From positions 1 to 64,000 of the forward strand of contig JAIYCR010000098.1 in the NCBI GenBank assembly GCA_027487905.1: 64,000 nucleotides of DNA. Direction: 5' to 3'. The notes below the pieces were generated by a model. It was not told where the DNA came from. It was given only the letters and a program-made list of their open reading frames with translations, and did not search any database. Both the position numbers and the translations under genes were made by a program. This document shows, piece after piece, positions 29,572-40,229 of the stretch; the stretch's first letter is position 1; the number at the start of each line of letters is the position of its first letter. Source of the DNA: Rubrivivax sp. (lineage in GTDB: Bacteria > Pseudomonadota > Gammaproteobacteria > Burkholderiales > Burkholderiaceae_C).

Positions 29572-31092
29572 TCACTGCCAGCGAAGTGCCGACAGGTCGT
29601 TGGCGGGGATGGGCGAGCTGCTCCAAAGCCCCGTCAGCCGGCGGTTGGACACCATGAACTGCGGAAGGATGAAAAGGAAGGCATTGACCTGGTCGGCCGC
29701 GATGAGGCGCTGCATGTCGCCCAGCAGGCGCCGGCGCTCGGCCACGTTGGTGCTGCCGTTGTAGCGGGCGAACAGCGCCTGGAAGGGCTTGCTGTCGTAG
29801 CCCCAGTAGTAGGCCGGGTCGGCGTAGCGGTCAATGTCCAGCGGCTCCACGTGGCTGATGATGGTCAGGTCGAAGTTGCCCTTGAAGGGGCCGGCCAGCC
29901 ACTGGGCCCACTCGACGTTCTCGATCTTCGCGTTGATGCCCACCGCGGCCAGTTGCGCCGCCACGATCTCCCCGCCCTTGCGCGCGTACTGCGGCGGCGG
30001 CAAGGTGAGCGTCACGTTCAGCGGCAGCGTCACGCCGGCCTCGCGCAGCAAGGCGCGCGCGCGGTCGGGGTTGTAGGGGTTCTGGCCGGTCAGGTCGACA
30101 TGGCCGTCCTCGCTGGGCGCCATGTGGCTGCCGATCGGCGTGCCGAAGCCCTCCTGGGCGCCATCGATCACTGCCTTGCGGTCGATGGCGGCCTGGATGG
30201 CGCGGCGCACCCGCGGGTCGTCGAAGGGCTTCTTGCGGTGGTTGATGGCGACGATGGTCTCGCCCGTGGTGCTGCCCACCTGCACGGTGAAGCGCTTGTC
30301 GGACTGGAACTGCTTGAGGCTTTGCGGTGCGCCGAAGCGGGGCATGCCGTCGATGTCGCCGGCCAGGAGCGCTGCCACCTGCGCGGCCGGGTCGTTGATG
30401 AAGCGGAAGGTCACGCGGCCGAGCATCGCCGGGCTGGGCTGGCGAAAGCCGTCCCACTTCACCAGGCTCAGCGAGCTGCCCTTCTTCCATTCGTCCAGGC
30501 GATAGGGGCCGGTGCCCACCGGTCGGGTGGCGGTGGTGGCAGCGGACTTCGGGTCGAGGATGACCGCGGTGTTCTCGCCCATGCGCCACAGGAAGTTGCC
30601 GTCCGGGTTGTTCAGCAGGATGACGACGGTGTGCTCGTCGGGCGTGTCCACCCGGGCGATGTTGTCGAAGACGGCCTTCTTCGCCTTGTTGGTGCTGCCC
30701 TCGGCGCGGGCGCGGTCGAAGCTGAACTTCACGTCCGCGGCGGTGAAGGCTTCGCCGTCGTGGAAGCGCACGCCGCGCTTCAACTTGAAGGTGTAGACGC
30801 GGCCGTCCGGGTCGGTCGTCCAGCTCTCGGCCAGCAGCGGCGTGATCTTGCCGTCCAGGTTGATGCGGGTCAGGCCCTCCAGCACGTTGTAGTGGACGAT
30901 CTCGCCGATGGCCGCCGCCGGGGCGGTGGTGGGGTCCAGGCTGGTGGGCTCGAGGATCATGCCGAGCACGGCGGCATCGCGTCGCACGGCCTGTGCCTGC
31001 GCATCCGAAGGCCAGGCGAGGGCGGTGAGGGCGCTGGTGCCGCCGACGAGGCAGCAGGCCAGGGCAAGGCGTCGGACGCGGTCGATTCTCAT
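29572..31092 (-). CDS. Peptide-type ABC transporter solute-binding protein (family 5)
   Basis: A 506-residue periplasmic binding protein with a signal peptide ending near residue 34 (A-Q-A). The family-5 signature appears as L-D-P-T-T ... Y-N-V-L-E-G-L ... L-A-E-S-W, then the R-x-G-V-x-F-H-D-G motif near 105. It should bind peptides or similar amide compounds and deliver them to an ABC importer. Adjacent are one ATPase gene upstream and an amidase downstream; the permease genes are not next to it but at 56.1-57.9 kb. Confidence 0.92.
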   Translation of the reverse strand: MRIDRVRRLALACCLVGGTSALTALAWPSDAQAQAVRRDAAVLGMILEPTSLDPTTAPAAAIGEIVHYNVLEGLTRINLDGKITPLLAESWTTDPDGRVYTFKLKRGVRFHDGEAFTAADVKFSFDRARAEGSTNKAKKAVFDNIARVDTPDEHTVVILLNNPDGNFLWRMGENTAVILDPKSAATTATRPVGTGPYRLDEWKKGSSLSLVKWDGFRQPSPAMLGRVTFRFINDPAAQVAALLAGDIDGMPRFGAPQSLKQFQSDKRFTVQVGSTTGETIVAINHRKKPFDDPRVRRAIQAAIDRKAVIDGAQEGFGTPIGSHMAPSEDGHVDLTGQNPYNPDRARALLREAGVTLPLNVTLTLPPPQYARKGGEIVAAQLAAVGINAKIENVEWAQWLAGPFKGNFDLTIISHVEPLDIDRYADPAYYWGYDSKPFQALFARYNGSTNVAERRRLLGDMQRLIAADQVNAFLFILPQFMVSNRRLTGLWSSSPIPANDLSALRWQ

Positions 31093-31185
31093 CAGCGGGA
31101 CTCCGGCAGGGGACGGTTCGGGAGCGGGTCGGAAGCGAGGGTCCGCGCGTGGCCGCGCTCGGCATCCGCCCGGTGGACACGCTTT

Positions 31186-31992
31186 TCAGGCGACGGCAGG
31201 CAAGGCCTCCATCAAGGCGCGAGTGTAGGCATGACGGGGCGCGCCGAAGACCTCGCGCGACGGCCCCCGCTCGACGACCTCGCCCTCGCGCATCACCAGC
31301 ACCTCCTCGCACAGGTGGTCCACCACCGCCAGGTCATGGCTGACGAAGAGGTAGGCCATGCCGAAGCGCTGCTGCAGCTCGACCATCAGGTTGAGCACCT
31401 GCGCCTGCACCGACACGTCCAGCGCGCTCACCGGCTCGTCGGCCACCACCACCGCAGGCCGGGTCACGATGGCCCTTGCGATGGCGATGCGCTGGCGCTG
31501 CCCGCCGGAGAACTCGTGCGGGTAGCGCTGCGCATCCGAGGCGCGCAGGCCCACCGCGTCCAGCGACTCGGCCACCCGCTGCTGGCGCTGCTGCGGGGTG
31601 AAGCCCCGCCACAGCGGCTCGGCCACCGTCCAGCCCACCGGGCGGCGGGGGTCGAGCGAGCCGAAGGGATCCTGGAACACCATCTGGATGGAGCGCCGCG
31701 CCTCGCGCAGCGAGGCCGCGTCGAGCGCATGGGGGTCCTGCCCGTTCCACAGCACGCGGCCGGCGGCAGGACGCTCCAGGGCCATGGCCAGCCGCGCCAG
31801 CGTGCTCTTGCCCGAGCCGGACTCGCCCACGATGCCCAGGTTGCGCCCCGCCTGCAGTTCCAGGCTCACGCCCTTGACCGCGTGCACCACCGGTGCCGGG
31901 CCGAACAGGCGCTCGCGGGGCAGGCGATAGCGCTGGTGCACATCCACCAGGGCAAGCCGCGGCGGGGAAGGAGCCGGCGAGGGGGTGTTCAT
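31186..31992 (-). CDS. ABC transporter ATPase (OppF/DppF type)
   Basis: A 268-residue nucleotide-binding subunit. It has Walker A G-E-S-G-S-G-K-S-T, the Q-loop region M-V-F-Q-D-P, signature S-G-G-Q-R-Q-R, Walker B V-V-V-A-D-E-P and the switch His in V-S-H-D-L. The start V-H-A-V-K-G-V-S is typical of the DppF/OppF branch, which needs a partner ATPase (the OppD-type protein of 35082-36179). The C-terminal extension of OppD-type proteins is absent. Directly upstream, but on the opposite strand, is a TRAP operon. Confidence 0.92.
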   Translation of the reverse strand: MNTPSPAPSPPRLALVDVHQRYRLPRERLFGPAPVVHAVKGVSLELQAGRNLGIVGESGSGKSTLARLAMALERPAAGRVLWNGQDPHALDAASLREARRSIQMVFQDPFGSLDPRRPVGWTVAEPLWRGFTPQQRQQRVAESLDAVGLRASDAQRYPHEFSGGQRQRIAIARAIVTRPAVVVADEPVSALDVSVQAQVLNLMVELQQRFGMAYLFVSHDLAVVDHLCEEVLVMREGEVVERGPSREVFGAPRHAYTRALMEALPAVA

Positions 31993-32085
31993 CGACAGGG
32001 CGGGTGGGTTCAGCGGGGCGGCGGCGCTGAGCGGATGATGCCGCGCCGGGCAAACCCCCCGGCGCTCCGACCGCACGCGACGCCA

Positions 32086-32109
32086 CAATGGCGCCCCACA
32101 CCGCCATTG
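32086..32109. promoter_or_regulatory. Candidate operator: 8-bp inverted repeat in divergent promoter region
   Basis: CAATGGCG (32086-32093) and CGCCATTG (32102-32109) form a perfect 8-base dyad with an 8-base spacer. It lies between the divergent ABC ATPase gene (start 31992) and the TRAP dctP gene (start 32124), 14 bases before the latter. This is a plausible site for a regulator of the TRAP operon. The regulator is not encoded nearby. Confidence 0.4.
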
Positions 32110-32123
32110 AACCGTCGTGTCAC

Positions 32124-33206
32124 ATGACCGATTTCGAGCGCACCCCCACCCCCGAGTCCCCGGGGTCCGGGCCTGACACCACCCGCCGCGCCGGGCTGCG
32201 GCGCCTGACGGCCGCCTGGCTCGCGCCGCTGGCCGCGGGCATCGGCGCCGCCGCGCCGGCCCAGGCCCAGGTGGAACCCGCAGCCGCGCGACGCACCGTG
32301 CTGCGGGTGTCCACGCCCGCGGTCCCCGACGACTGGCATGCGCGCATGTGGACGGTCTTGCGCCAGTCGCTCGATGCGGCCGCCCCGGGCGCCTTCGACG
32401 TGCAGATCCACCTGTCGGGCACCCTGTTCAAGCAAGGGGCCGAGCCGGCTGCCATGGCCCGCGGCAACCTGGAGCTGGCCGCCCTGTCGGCGGCCGACCT
32501 CGCCCGCCGGGTGCCCGAGTTCGGCGTCTTCACCGCGGGCTACACCCTGCGCGACCCGGCCCACCAGCAGAAGGTGTTCGAAGGACCCATCGGCGAGTCG
32601 CTGTACCGGCGGGTCACCGCCGAGATGGACATCGTGCCGCTGGCCACGCTCTACCTCGGCACGCGTCAGCTCAACCTGCGCGAGGCGCGAAACGTCCGCA
32701 CGCCCGAGGACCTCAAGGGCCTGAAGCTGCGCATGCCCGCCAGCCGCGAGTGGCTGCTGCTGGGCGAGGCGCTGGGGGCCACGGCCATGCCGCTGGCCTT
32801 CGGCGAGGTCTACCTGGCGCTGAAGACCGGCACCATCGACGCGCAGGACAACCCCCTGCCAACGGTCCGGGCCGCCAAGTTCCACGAGGTGACCCGCCAG
32901 ATCGTGCTGACCAGCCACCTGGTGGACGGGCTGGTGATCGCCGTCTCCTCCAAGGCCTGGCAGGCGCTGGACGAGCGCGGCCGGGCTCAGCTGCGCGCGG
33001 CCGCGCGGGCCGCGGTGGCCTTCAACAACGAGAACCGCCTGAAGGAGGAGGCCGAACTGGTGGCCTTCTTCCGCCAGCAGGGGCTGCAGATCACCACGCC
33101 TGACCTGGACAGCTTCCGCCGCGCGGTGCGCCAGGCCTATGCCGCCTCGGACATCGGGCGGGCCTGGCCGGCCGAGCTGCTCGAGCGCATCGCCGCGACG
33201 CGGTGA
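32124..33206 (+). CDS. dctP: TRAP transporter solute-binding protein DctP
   Basis: A 360-residue periplasmic substrate-binding protein. The signal region has a twin-arginine-like T-R-R-A-G-L-R-R-L and ends in A-Q-A-Q (about residue 50). The DctP fold is recognised from L-K-L-R-M-P-A-S-R near residue 215, which carries the conserved Arg that binds the substrate carboxylate, then A-L-K-T-G-T-I-D-A-Q-D-N-P and the helix F-H-E-V. Substrate is probably a carboxylic acid. It begins a three-gene operon with dctQ and dctM. Confidence 0.88.
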   Translation: MTDFERTPTPESPGSGPDTTRRAGLRRLTAAWLAPLAAGIGAAAPAQAQVEPAAARRTVLRVSTPAVPDDWHARMWTVLRQSLDAAAPGAFDVQIHLSGTLFKQGAEPAAMARGNLELAALSAADLARRVPEFGVFTAGYTLRDPAHQQKVFEGPIGESLYRRVTAEMDIVPLATLYLGTRQLNLREARNVRTPEDLKGLKLRMPASREWLLLGEALGATAMPLAFGEVYLALKTGTIDAQDNPLPTVRAAKFHEVTRQIVLTSHLVDGLVIAVSSKAWQALDERGRAQLRAAARAAVAFNNENRLKEEAELVAFFRQQGLQITTPDLDSFRRAVRQAYAASDIGRAWPAELLERIAATR

Positions 33207-33778
33207 AGGCGAAGCCGGCCCCGCCGGGCGAGCGTCGCGTCGCGGGCTCGCGCTGGATGCGGGGCACCCGCTGGATGGCCCAGGCGGTGGGGGTGGCCCT
33301 CTTCGCCGCGCTGGCGCTCACCTTCGTCGTCCAGGTGGGCGCGCGGCTGGTGTTCTCGCGCCCGCTGCCCTGGACCGACGAACTGGCGGTGCTGCTCTAC
33401 CTGGCCTCGGTGCTGTGGGCGGGCGCGCTGCTCGTGCCCTGGCGCGAGCACGTGGCGATGGACCTGGCCTACACCGGCGCGCCGCGCGGCGCCCGGCGCG
33501 CCATGGTCTTCGTCGGCGGCGCAGCGGTGGCCGGCCTGGCCGTGGCGGCCGCGCCGGCCACCCTCGACTACCTGCTCGACCTGCGGCGCGACACGACTCC
33601 CGTGCTGGGTTGGTCGCTTGCGCTGGTCTACGCGCCCTTCGCCCTGCTGCTGGCCGCGATGGCGCTGCGGGGTGCGGGCGTGGCGCTGGACGCCCTGCGC
33701 GGGCGACTGCCCGAGGACGGGTCGGGCGCTGCGCAGCCTGGCGGCCCGCCCGCCGCAGCGCCGCCCCACGCCCCATGA
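33203..33778 (+). CDS. dctQ: TRAP transporter small permease DctQ
   Basis: A 191-residue membrane protein with four hydrophobic segments, as for DctQ subunits. Typical is the E-L/P-W-T-D-E region (here L-P-W-T-D-E-L-A-V-L-L-Y), followed by W-R-E-H-V-A-M-D. It uses a GTG start that overlaps the dctP stop (GTGA), and its end overlaps the ATG of dctM (ATGA), showing tight coupling of the operon. Confidence 0.88.
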   Translation: MKAKPAPPGERRVAGSRWMRGTRWMAQAVGVALFAALALTFVVQVGARLVFSRPLPWTDELAVLLYLASVLWAGALLVPWREHVAMDLAYTGAPRGARRAMVFVGGAAVAGLAVAAAPATLDYLLDLRRDTTPVLGWSLALVYAPFALLLAAMALRGAGVALDALRGRLPEDGSGAAQPGGPPAAAPPHAP

Positions 33779-35070
33779 GCGCGCCTTTCATCCTGCTGCT
33801 CGTCGTGCTCGCCGCGGGGGTGCTGATGCGCTTGCCGGTGGCCTTCGCGATGCTGGCCTCGGTCATCGCCTACCTGCTGGCGGGTCGCCAGGACCCGGCG
33901 CTGGTGGCCGAGCAGGTGCTCAACGGGCTCTACAACAGCTACGTGCTGCTGGCCGTGCCGCTGTTCATCCTGGCGGCCAACCTGATGAACGCGGGCACGG
34001 TCAGCGAGCGGCTCTTCGACACCTGCCGCGTCTTCGTGGGGCGCCTGCGCGGCGGGCTGGCGCAGATCGACGTCCTGGTCAGCGTGGTCTTCTCGGGCAT
34101 GAGCGGCAGCGCGATTGCCGATGCCGCCGGGCCGGGGCTGGTGACCATCCGGCAGATGCTCAAGAAGCCCGGCTATCCGCCTGGCTTCGCCGGGGCGGTG
34201 GTGGTGGCCAGCGCCACCATCGGGCCGATCATTCCGCCGTCCATCCCGATGGTCATCTACGCGCTCGTCTCCGGCACCTCGGTGGGGGCGCTGTTCCTGG
34301 GCGGCGTGGTGCCCGGCCTCTTGATGGCCGTGGTGCTGATGCTCACGGTGCAGCTCATCGCCCAGCGACGCGCGCTGCCGCGCGAGGAACCGGTGCCGGC
34401 CGGGCGTCGGTGGGCCGCGCTGCGCGAGGGCCTGCTGCCGCTGTCGCTGCCGGTGGTGCTGCTGGGCGGGCTGTACAGCGGGGGCTTCACACCCACCGAG
34501 GCGGCCGCAGTGGCGGCGGTTCACGCGCTGCTGCTGGCCAGCCTCGTCTACCGTTCCATCGGCTGGAGGACCCTGGCCGGCGTGCTGCTGCAAAGTGCCC
34601 GCTCCAGCGCGGTGATCACGCTCATCATCGCCGGGGCCTTCGCGCTGAACTACGCCTTCACCGCCGAGGGCGTGCCCCAGGCGCTGGCCGGCTGGATCGG
34701 CGCGCAGGGCCTGAGCGCCTGGCAGTTCCTGCTCCTGGTGAACCTCGTCTTCCTGGTGCTCGGCTGTTTCCTGGACACCACCGTGATGCTGCTCGTGTTC
34801 GTGCCCATGCTGCTGCCGGCAGCCACCGCGCTGGGCGTGGACCCGGTGCACTTCGGGGTGGTGGTGATCGTCAACATGATGATCGGGCTCATCACCCCGC
34901 CCTTCGGCATGCTGCTGTTCGTCACGCAGGCGCTCACCGGCATTGCCATCCGCGACATGCTGCGCGAGGGCTGGCCCTTCCTGCTGGCGCTGCTGGGCCT
35001 GCTGGCGGCCCTCACCGCCTGGCCGTCGCTGGTGCTGTGGCTGCCGCGGCTGGCGGGCTATGCGGGCTGA
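33775..35070 (+). CDS. dctM: TRAP transporter large permease DctM
   Basis: A 431-residue membrane protein with about 12-13 hydrophobic helices, the usual size for DctM. Family motifs are P-L-F-I-L-A-A-N-L-M-N, G-M-S-G-S-A-I-A-D-A-A-G, I-I-P-P-S-I-P-M-V-I-Y and I-G-L-I-T-P-P-F-G-M. It mediates Na+- or H+-driven uptake of the DctP-bound compound. It ends 11 bp before the end of the convergent OppD-type ATPase gene. Confidence 0.93.
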   Translation: MSAPFILLLVVLAAGVLMRLPVAFAMLASVIAYLLAGRQDPALVAEQVLNGLYNSYVLLAVPLFILAANLMNAGTVSERLFDTCRVFVGRLRGGLAQIDVLVSVVFSGMSGSAIADAAGPGLVTIRQMLKKPGYPPGFAGAVVVASATIGPIIPPSIPMVIYALVSGTSVGALFLGGVVPGLLMAVVLMLTVQLIAQRRALPREEPVPAGRRWAALREGLLPLSLPVVLLGGLYSGGFTPTEAAAVAAVHALLLASLVYRSIGWRTLAGVLLQSARSSAVITLIIAGAFALNYAFTAEGVPQALAGWIGAQGLSAWQFLLLVNLVFLVLGCFLDTTVMLLVFVPMLLPAATALGVDPVHFGVVVIVNMMIGLITPPFGMLLFVTQALTGIAIRDMLREGWPFLLALLGLLAALTAWPSLVLWLPRLAGYAG

Positions 35071-35081
35071 AGGGCTGAAGC

Positions 35082-36179
35082 CTATTCGTCGGCCCGGATG
35101 CATCGGGCGGTGTGGGCGGGCGTGCCGCCCGAGAGCGCTCGCAGCGCGGGTTCGCCCGCGTGGCATGCGGTTTGCACCCGCGGGCATCGGCTGGAGAAAC
35201 TGCAGCCCGCAGGCAGATCGGTGAGCTCGGGCACCCGTCCGGGGATGGTGGCCAGCGGCTGGCCACGGGAGTGCCCCAGCCGGGGGCGGGCGCCCTTCAG
35301 ACCCCGGGTGTAGGGGTGTGCCAGGCGGCCGAAGACCTCCCGGGTAGGGCCGCTTTCGACCACCTGGCCGGCATACATCACATGGACCTGCTCCACGCAG
35401 GAGGCCACCAGGTTCAGGTCGTGGCTGATCAGCAGCAGCGCCATGCCGCGCTCGCGCACGGCTTCGGTCAGCAGCGACAGGATCTCCTTCTGGATCGTCA
35501 CGTCCAGCGCCGTGGTCGGTTCGTCGGCGATCAGCAGGTCGGGGTCGCAGGCCAGCGCCATGGCGATGCCCACCCGCTGGCGCTGGCCGCCGGACAGCTG
35601 GTGCGGCCAGGCGTCCAGGCGGCGCCGTGCGTCGGGCAGGCGCACCGCATCGAGCAGCTCCAGCGCCCGCGCCCTTGCCTCGCGCCGCGACAGGCCTCTG
35701 TGCAGCCGCAGCGGCTCGGCCACCTGGTCGCCCACCGTGTGAACCGGGTTCAGCGCGGTCATCGGTTCCTGGAAGACCATGGCCAGGCGCGCACCGCGCA
35801 GCGCGCACCACGCCGGCTCGGCAAGCCCGACGAGCTCCTGGGCCGGCGCAAGCCGCGCGTCGCGCGGGCCAGCCGACCGCGCCGCCAGCTGAATCGACCC
35901 GCTCACCGCCGCGCCTTCAGGTAGCAGCCCCATCAGCGCGAGCGCGGTCATCGACTTGCCGCAGCCGGATTCGCCGATGAGCGCGGCCGTGCCGCCGCGC
36001 TCGAGCGCCAGGTCCAGGCCGCGCAGCACCGGGGTCGGTCCCTTCGCCGTGGGCAGCGTCACCCGCAGGTCGCGCAGGCGCAGCAGGGGCTGCGGCCGGT
36101 GGGCGTCGCCCCCGGGTTCGTCCGGGGGGGCGACCAGGCCGGTGCCCAGGGTGGCGTTCAGTTCGGATGGGGGTTGCAC
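35082..36179 (-). CDS. ABC transporter ATPase (OppD/DppD type)
   Basis: A 365-residue nucleotide-binding subunit with Walker A G-E-S-G-C-G-K-S-M-T, Q-loop M-V-F-Q-E-P, signature S-G-G-Q-R-Q-R, Walker B L-L-I-A-D-E-P and I-S-H-D-L. The C-terminal Cys-rich OppD extension is present: L-P-A-G-C-S-F-S-S-R-C-P ... C-H ... R-C, which can bind an iron-sulfur cluster in the DppD family. It starts at a GTG. It should pair with the OppF-type protein 3 kb away, from which it is separated by the TRAP operon on the other strand. Confidence 0.92.
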   Translation of the reverse strand: MQPPSELNATLGTGLVAPPDEPGGDAHRPQPLLRLRDLRVTLPTAKGPTPVLRGLDLALERGGTAALIGESGCGKSMTALALMGLLPEGAAVSGSIQLAARSAGPRDARLAPAQELVGLAEPAWCALRGARLAMVFQEPMTALNPVHTVGDQVAEPLRLHRGLSRREARARALELLDAVRLPDARRRLDAWPHQLSGGQRQRVGIAMALACDPDLLIADEPTTALDVTIQKEILSLLTEAVRERGMALLLISHDLNLVASCVEQVHVMYAGQVVESGPTREVFGRLAHPYTRGLKGARPRLGHSRGQPLATIPGRVPELTDLPAGCSFSSRCPRVQTACHAGEPALRALSGGTPAHTARCIRADE

Positions 36180-36294
36180 GGGAGCGGACGATAGCGCCTT
36201 GCCAACGGGCGGGCCCCACCCCCCAGCCCCGGGAAGTTGTACCCAACGAGCAACGCGTTCGGGGGTGTATGGGGGAAATCGGTCATGCCCGAGC

Positions 36295-36318
36295 CGTCAT
36301 GCCGCCCGTAACATGACG
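36295..36318. promoter_or_regulatory. Candidate operator: 7-bp inverted repeat
   Basis: CGTCATG (36295-36301) and CATGACG (36312-36318) form a perfect dyad with a 10-base spacer, in the 167-bp divergent gap between the OppD-type gene and the molybdopterin-fold gene (GTG at 36347). Another GGTCATG copy precedes it at 36281. It could bind a dimeric regulator of the plus-strand sensor pair. Confidence 0.35.
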
Positions 36319-36346
36319 ACTTCCCAGGTTCTTTGTCGTCTGCATC

Positions 36347-36892
36347 GTGACCCACCATCCCGAACGGCCCTCGCGGCGCCCTTTCCTCGGCCTCTCGCTG
36401 GCGGGTGCGCTGGCGGTGTGGGTCGGCCCGGCGCGGGCGAATGCGCTGCCCCGGCCCACCGGTCCGGTGGTGCTCACCGTGTCGGGCCCGCTGGTCACGC
36501 GCGGCAATGCCGATGGCGGCGCCGAGTTCGACATGGCCATGCTCACGTCGCTGGCCCAGCGAACCGTCACCACCCGCACGCCCTGGTACGAAGGTGCGCG
36601 CCGTTTCACCGGGCCGCTGCTGCGCGACGTGCTCGGCGCGGCCGGTGCAAGCTCGCTGGCCGGGCGCACCTTGCGCGCCACGGCGCTGAACGACTACCGG
36701 GTCGAGATCCCGGCCGAAGACGCGGCGCGCCACGACGTCATCATGGCCCGTGCCCTGGATGACCGGCCGCTGGCGGTGCGCGAGAAGGGCCCCTTGTTCG
36801 TGATCTACCCCTTCGACGACAAGCCCGAGCTGGCCAACCCCACCTTCTTCGGCCGCTGCATCTGGCAACTGCGCTCCATCGAGATCCGCTGA
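36347..36892 (+). CDS. Molybdopterin-fold periplasmic protein, probably a sensor partner
   Basis: A 181-residue exported protein with a signal (S-R-R-P-F-L-G-L-S-L-A-G-A-L, A-R-A near residue 32) and a sulfite-oxidase-type molybdopterin-binding fold, as suggested by G-P-L-V-T-R-G-N, R-F-T-G-P-L-L-R-D-V-L and Y-P-F-D-D. It lacks the conserved mid-domain Cys that ligates Mo in the enzymes; the only Cys is near the C-terminus (G-R-C-I-W). It is followed 24 bp later by a hybrid histidine kinase, so I infer a periplasmic ligand-binding partner of the kinase. GTG start. Confidence 0.65.
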   Translation: MTHHPERPSRRPFLGLSLAGALAVWVGPARANALPRPTGPVVLTVSGPLVTRGNADGGAEFDMAMLTSLAQRTVTTRTPWYEGARRFTGPLLRDVLGAAGASSLAGRTLRATALNDYRVEIPAEDAARHDVIMARALDDRPLAVREKGPLFVIYPFDDKPELANPTFFGRCIWQLRSIEIR

Positions 36893-36916
36893 GCCGGACC
36901 CGATCGGCGCCTTCCC

Positions 36917-38734
<1,818 letters not shown>

Positions 38735-38755
38735 GGGCGCCGCCCTGTTTCAGGC

Positions 38756-39391
38756 TCAGCCCTGCGCGGCGATGTCGCGCAGGGCCTGCGCGAAGGCCTC
38801 TTCAGGCTGCGCGCCCTGGATCAGGTGGCGGCCGTTCACCACCACCGAAGGCACCGCGCGGATGCCGGCCTGCTGCCACTCGGCCTCGGCGGTGCGCACT
38901 TCGTCGGCGAAGCGGTTTTCCTCGATGACCCGGCGCACATCCTCGGCTTCCAGGCCCAGGGCGACGCAGGCTTCGATCAACACCTGCGGGTCCGCCGGGT
39001 TGCGGCCATCGCGGTGGTAGGCCGCCAGCAGCGAGCGCTTGAGCCGCCACTGCGCATCCCCGGGCAGCAAGCCCGCCCAATGCAGCACCCGGTGCGCGTC
39101 GAAGGTGTTCCACACGCGTTCACGCGGGCCGAACTCAAAGCCCACCGCCTGCCCGCGCTCGCGCAGCGTGGCCCGCGCGGCTGCCAGCTGCGCGTCGTCC
39201 ATGCCGTACTTGGCCTTCAGGTAGGCCCCCGCGTCGGCGCCCGCCGGCCCCATCGTCGGGTTGAGCTCGAAGGGCTGGAAATGCAGGTCGACCTCGATGC
39301 TGCCCTGCAGCGAATCGAGCGCCCGCTCGAAGCTCGCAAGCCCCACGGCGCACCAGGGGCAGGCGATGTCGGAGATGAAGTCGATTCGCAT
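38756..39391 (-). CDS. DsbA-family oxidoreductase (FrnE type)
   Basis: A 211-residue cytoplasmic thioredoxin-fold protein of the FrnE/DsbA-like branch. The active site is C-P-W-C at residues 11-14, the insertion is helical, and the cis-Pro follows in A-V-P-S-V-V-V. No signal peptide is present, as usual in this branch; members are polyketide or chromene isomerases and reductases. The ATG is preceded by AAGGA at an ideal distance, which decides the start over the upstream in-frame extension. Confidence 0.88.
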   Translation of the reverse strand: MRIDFISDIACPWCAVGLASFERALDSLQGSIEVDLHFQPFELNPTMGPAGADAGAYLKAKYGMDDAQLAAARATLRERGQAVGFEFGPRERVWNTFDAHRVLHWAGLLPGDAQWRLKRSLLAAYHRDGRNPADPQVLIEACVALGLEAEDVRRVIEENRFADEVRTAEAEWQQAGIRAVPSVVVNGRHLIQGAQPEEAFAQALRDIAAQG

Positions 39392-39613
39392 GGGGTCCTT
39401 CGAGGGTTTGGGCGACGCTCGCCGCCGAGGGCCGGATTGTCGGCCGTCCGCCGCGACGCCCCCCCGCCAGCTTCGGCTCCAGCCAGCCGCGCTGGCCATC
39501 GCCGGGCGACCCTGGCGCCCACAGCGCGATGGTCGGACCTGGCCAGGCCTCGCCACCGGCGATTCGTCGCGGCATCATGCGCAGAGTTCTCAGGATCGCC
39601 AGGGAGTTCGTCC

Positions 39614-40198
39614 GTGCAGCCAGATGTTTCCCAGCCCGACACCGTGCTTCGGAGTGCAGATCCGACTCGGCTGATCGGCGATCGCCCAGTGGGCCGTCTG
39701 TGCATCCGGTATGCCCAGTGGGCTGTGTGCGCGCTGGCCCTGGCCGGGTGTGCCCAGTCTCCGGGGCCTTCCGCCACGGGCCCGGGCGGCGCATCGATGC
39801 CGTCCGCTGCTGATCTCGTGAAGATTTCCTACCTCAACTCGGGCACCTTCGACGAGGCGCTTCGCTCGGCACTGGATCGGTCGCCCGACGTCGTCCAGGT
39901 CCAGATCGAGGGCCGGGTCGATGTCAGTGCCTTCCCTGAACGGCTGGACCGCTGGCTGCTGGCGGTCCAGGAGTCGGGGGGGCGCGTGGCCCAGCGCTCG
40001 GTTGCGCCGGCCTCGGAGCCGCAGGAGCGCTTCGTCGGCGTGCTGGTCGACTTCGCCGTCAAGGTGTGGAACCTGACCGAGCAGCGCCGCCGCTACGGCG
40101 CGGCCTCCGGCTACGACGCCATCGTCGACGTCGAGCGGGGGACGGGAGCGGTGCGGGGCGTGATGTTCCAGCGGCGTCCCGCAGCGGCAGGCCGCTGA
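39614..40198 (+). CDS. Small putative lipoprotein, GTG start
   Basis: A 194-residue protein I do not recognise. A GTG at 39614 has AGGGAG eight bases upstream and gives a signal with lipobox L-A-L-A-G-C-A-Q at about residue 46. The mature part is mixed helix/strand, with V-D-V-S-A-F-P-E-R-L-D-R-W-L and Y-D-A-I-V-D-V-E-R-G-T-G. No Cys beyond the lipobox. It faces the end of the caspase-fusion gene, 31 bp away on the opposite strand, and lies between that gene cluster and the DsbA gene. Function unknown; a link to the cluster is only positional. Confidence 0.6.
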   Translation: MQPDVSQPDTVLRSADPTRLIGDRPVGRLCIRYAQWAVCALALAGCAQSPGPSATGPGGASMPSAADLVKISYLNSGTFDEALRSALDRSPDVVQVQIEGRVDVSAFPERLDRWLLAVQESGGRVAQRSVAPASEPQERFVGVLVDFAVKVWNLTEQRRRYGAASGYDAIVDVERGTGAVRGVMFQRRPAAAGR

Positions 40199-40229
40199 GC
40201 GGCGGCACCGATCGATGCGCCCGCCGCCC

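Noticed and set aside
33628-35811. Long minus-strand frame over dctM and the OppD-type gene
   Set aside because: Opposite or out of frame to two well-supported genes; no domain.
29572-36179. TRAP genes as part of the peptide ABC transporter operon
   Set aside because: They are on the opposite strand with their own overlaps and a divergent promoter region, and belong to a different transporter class.
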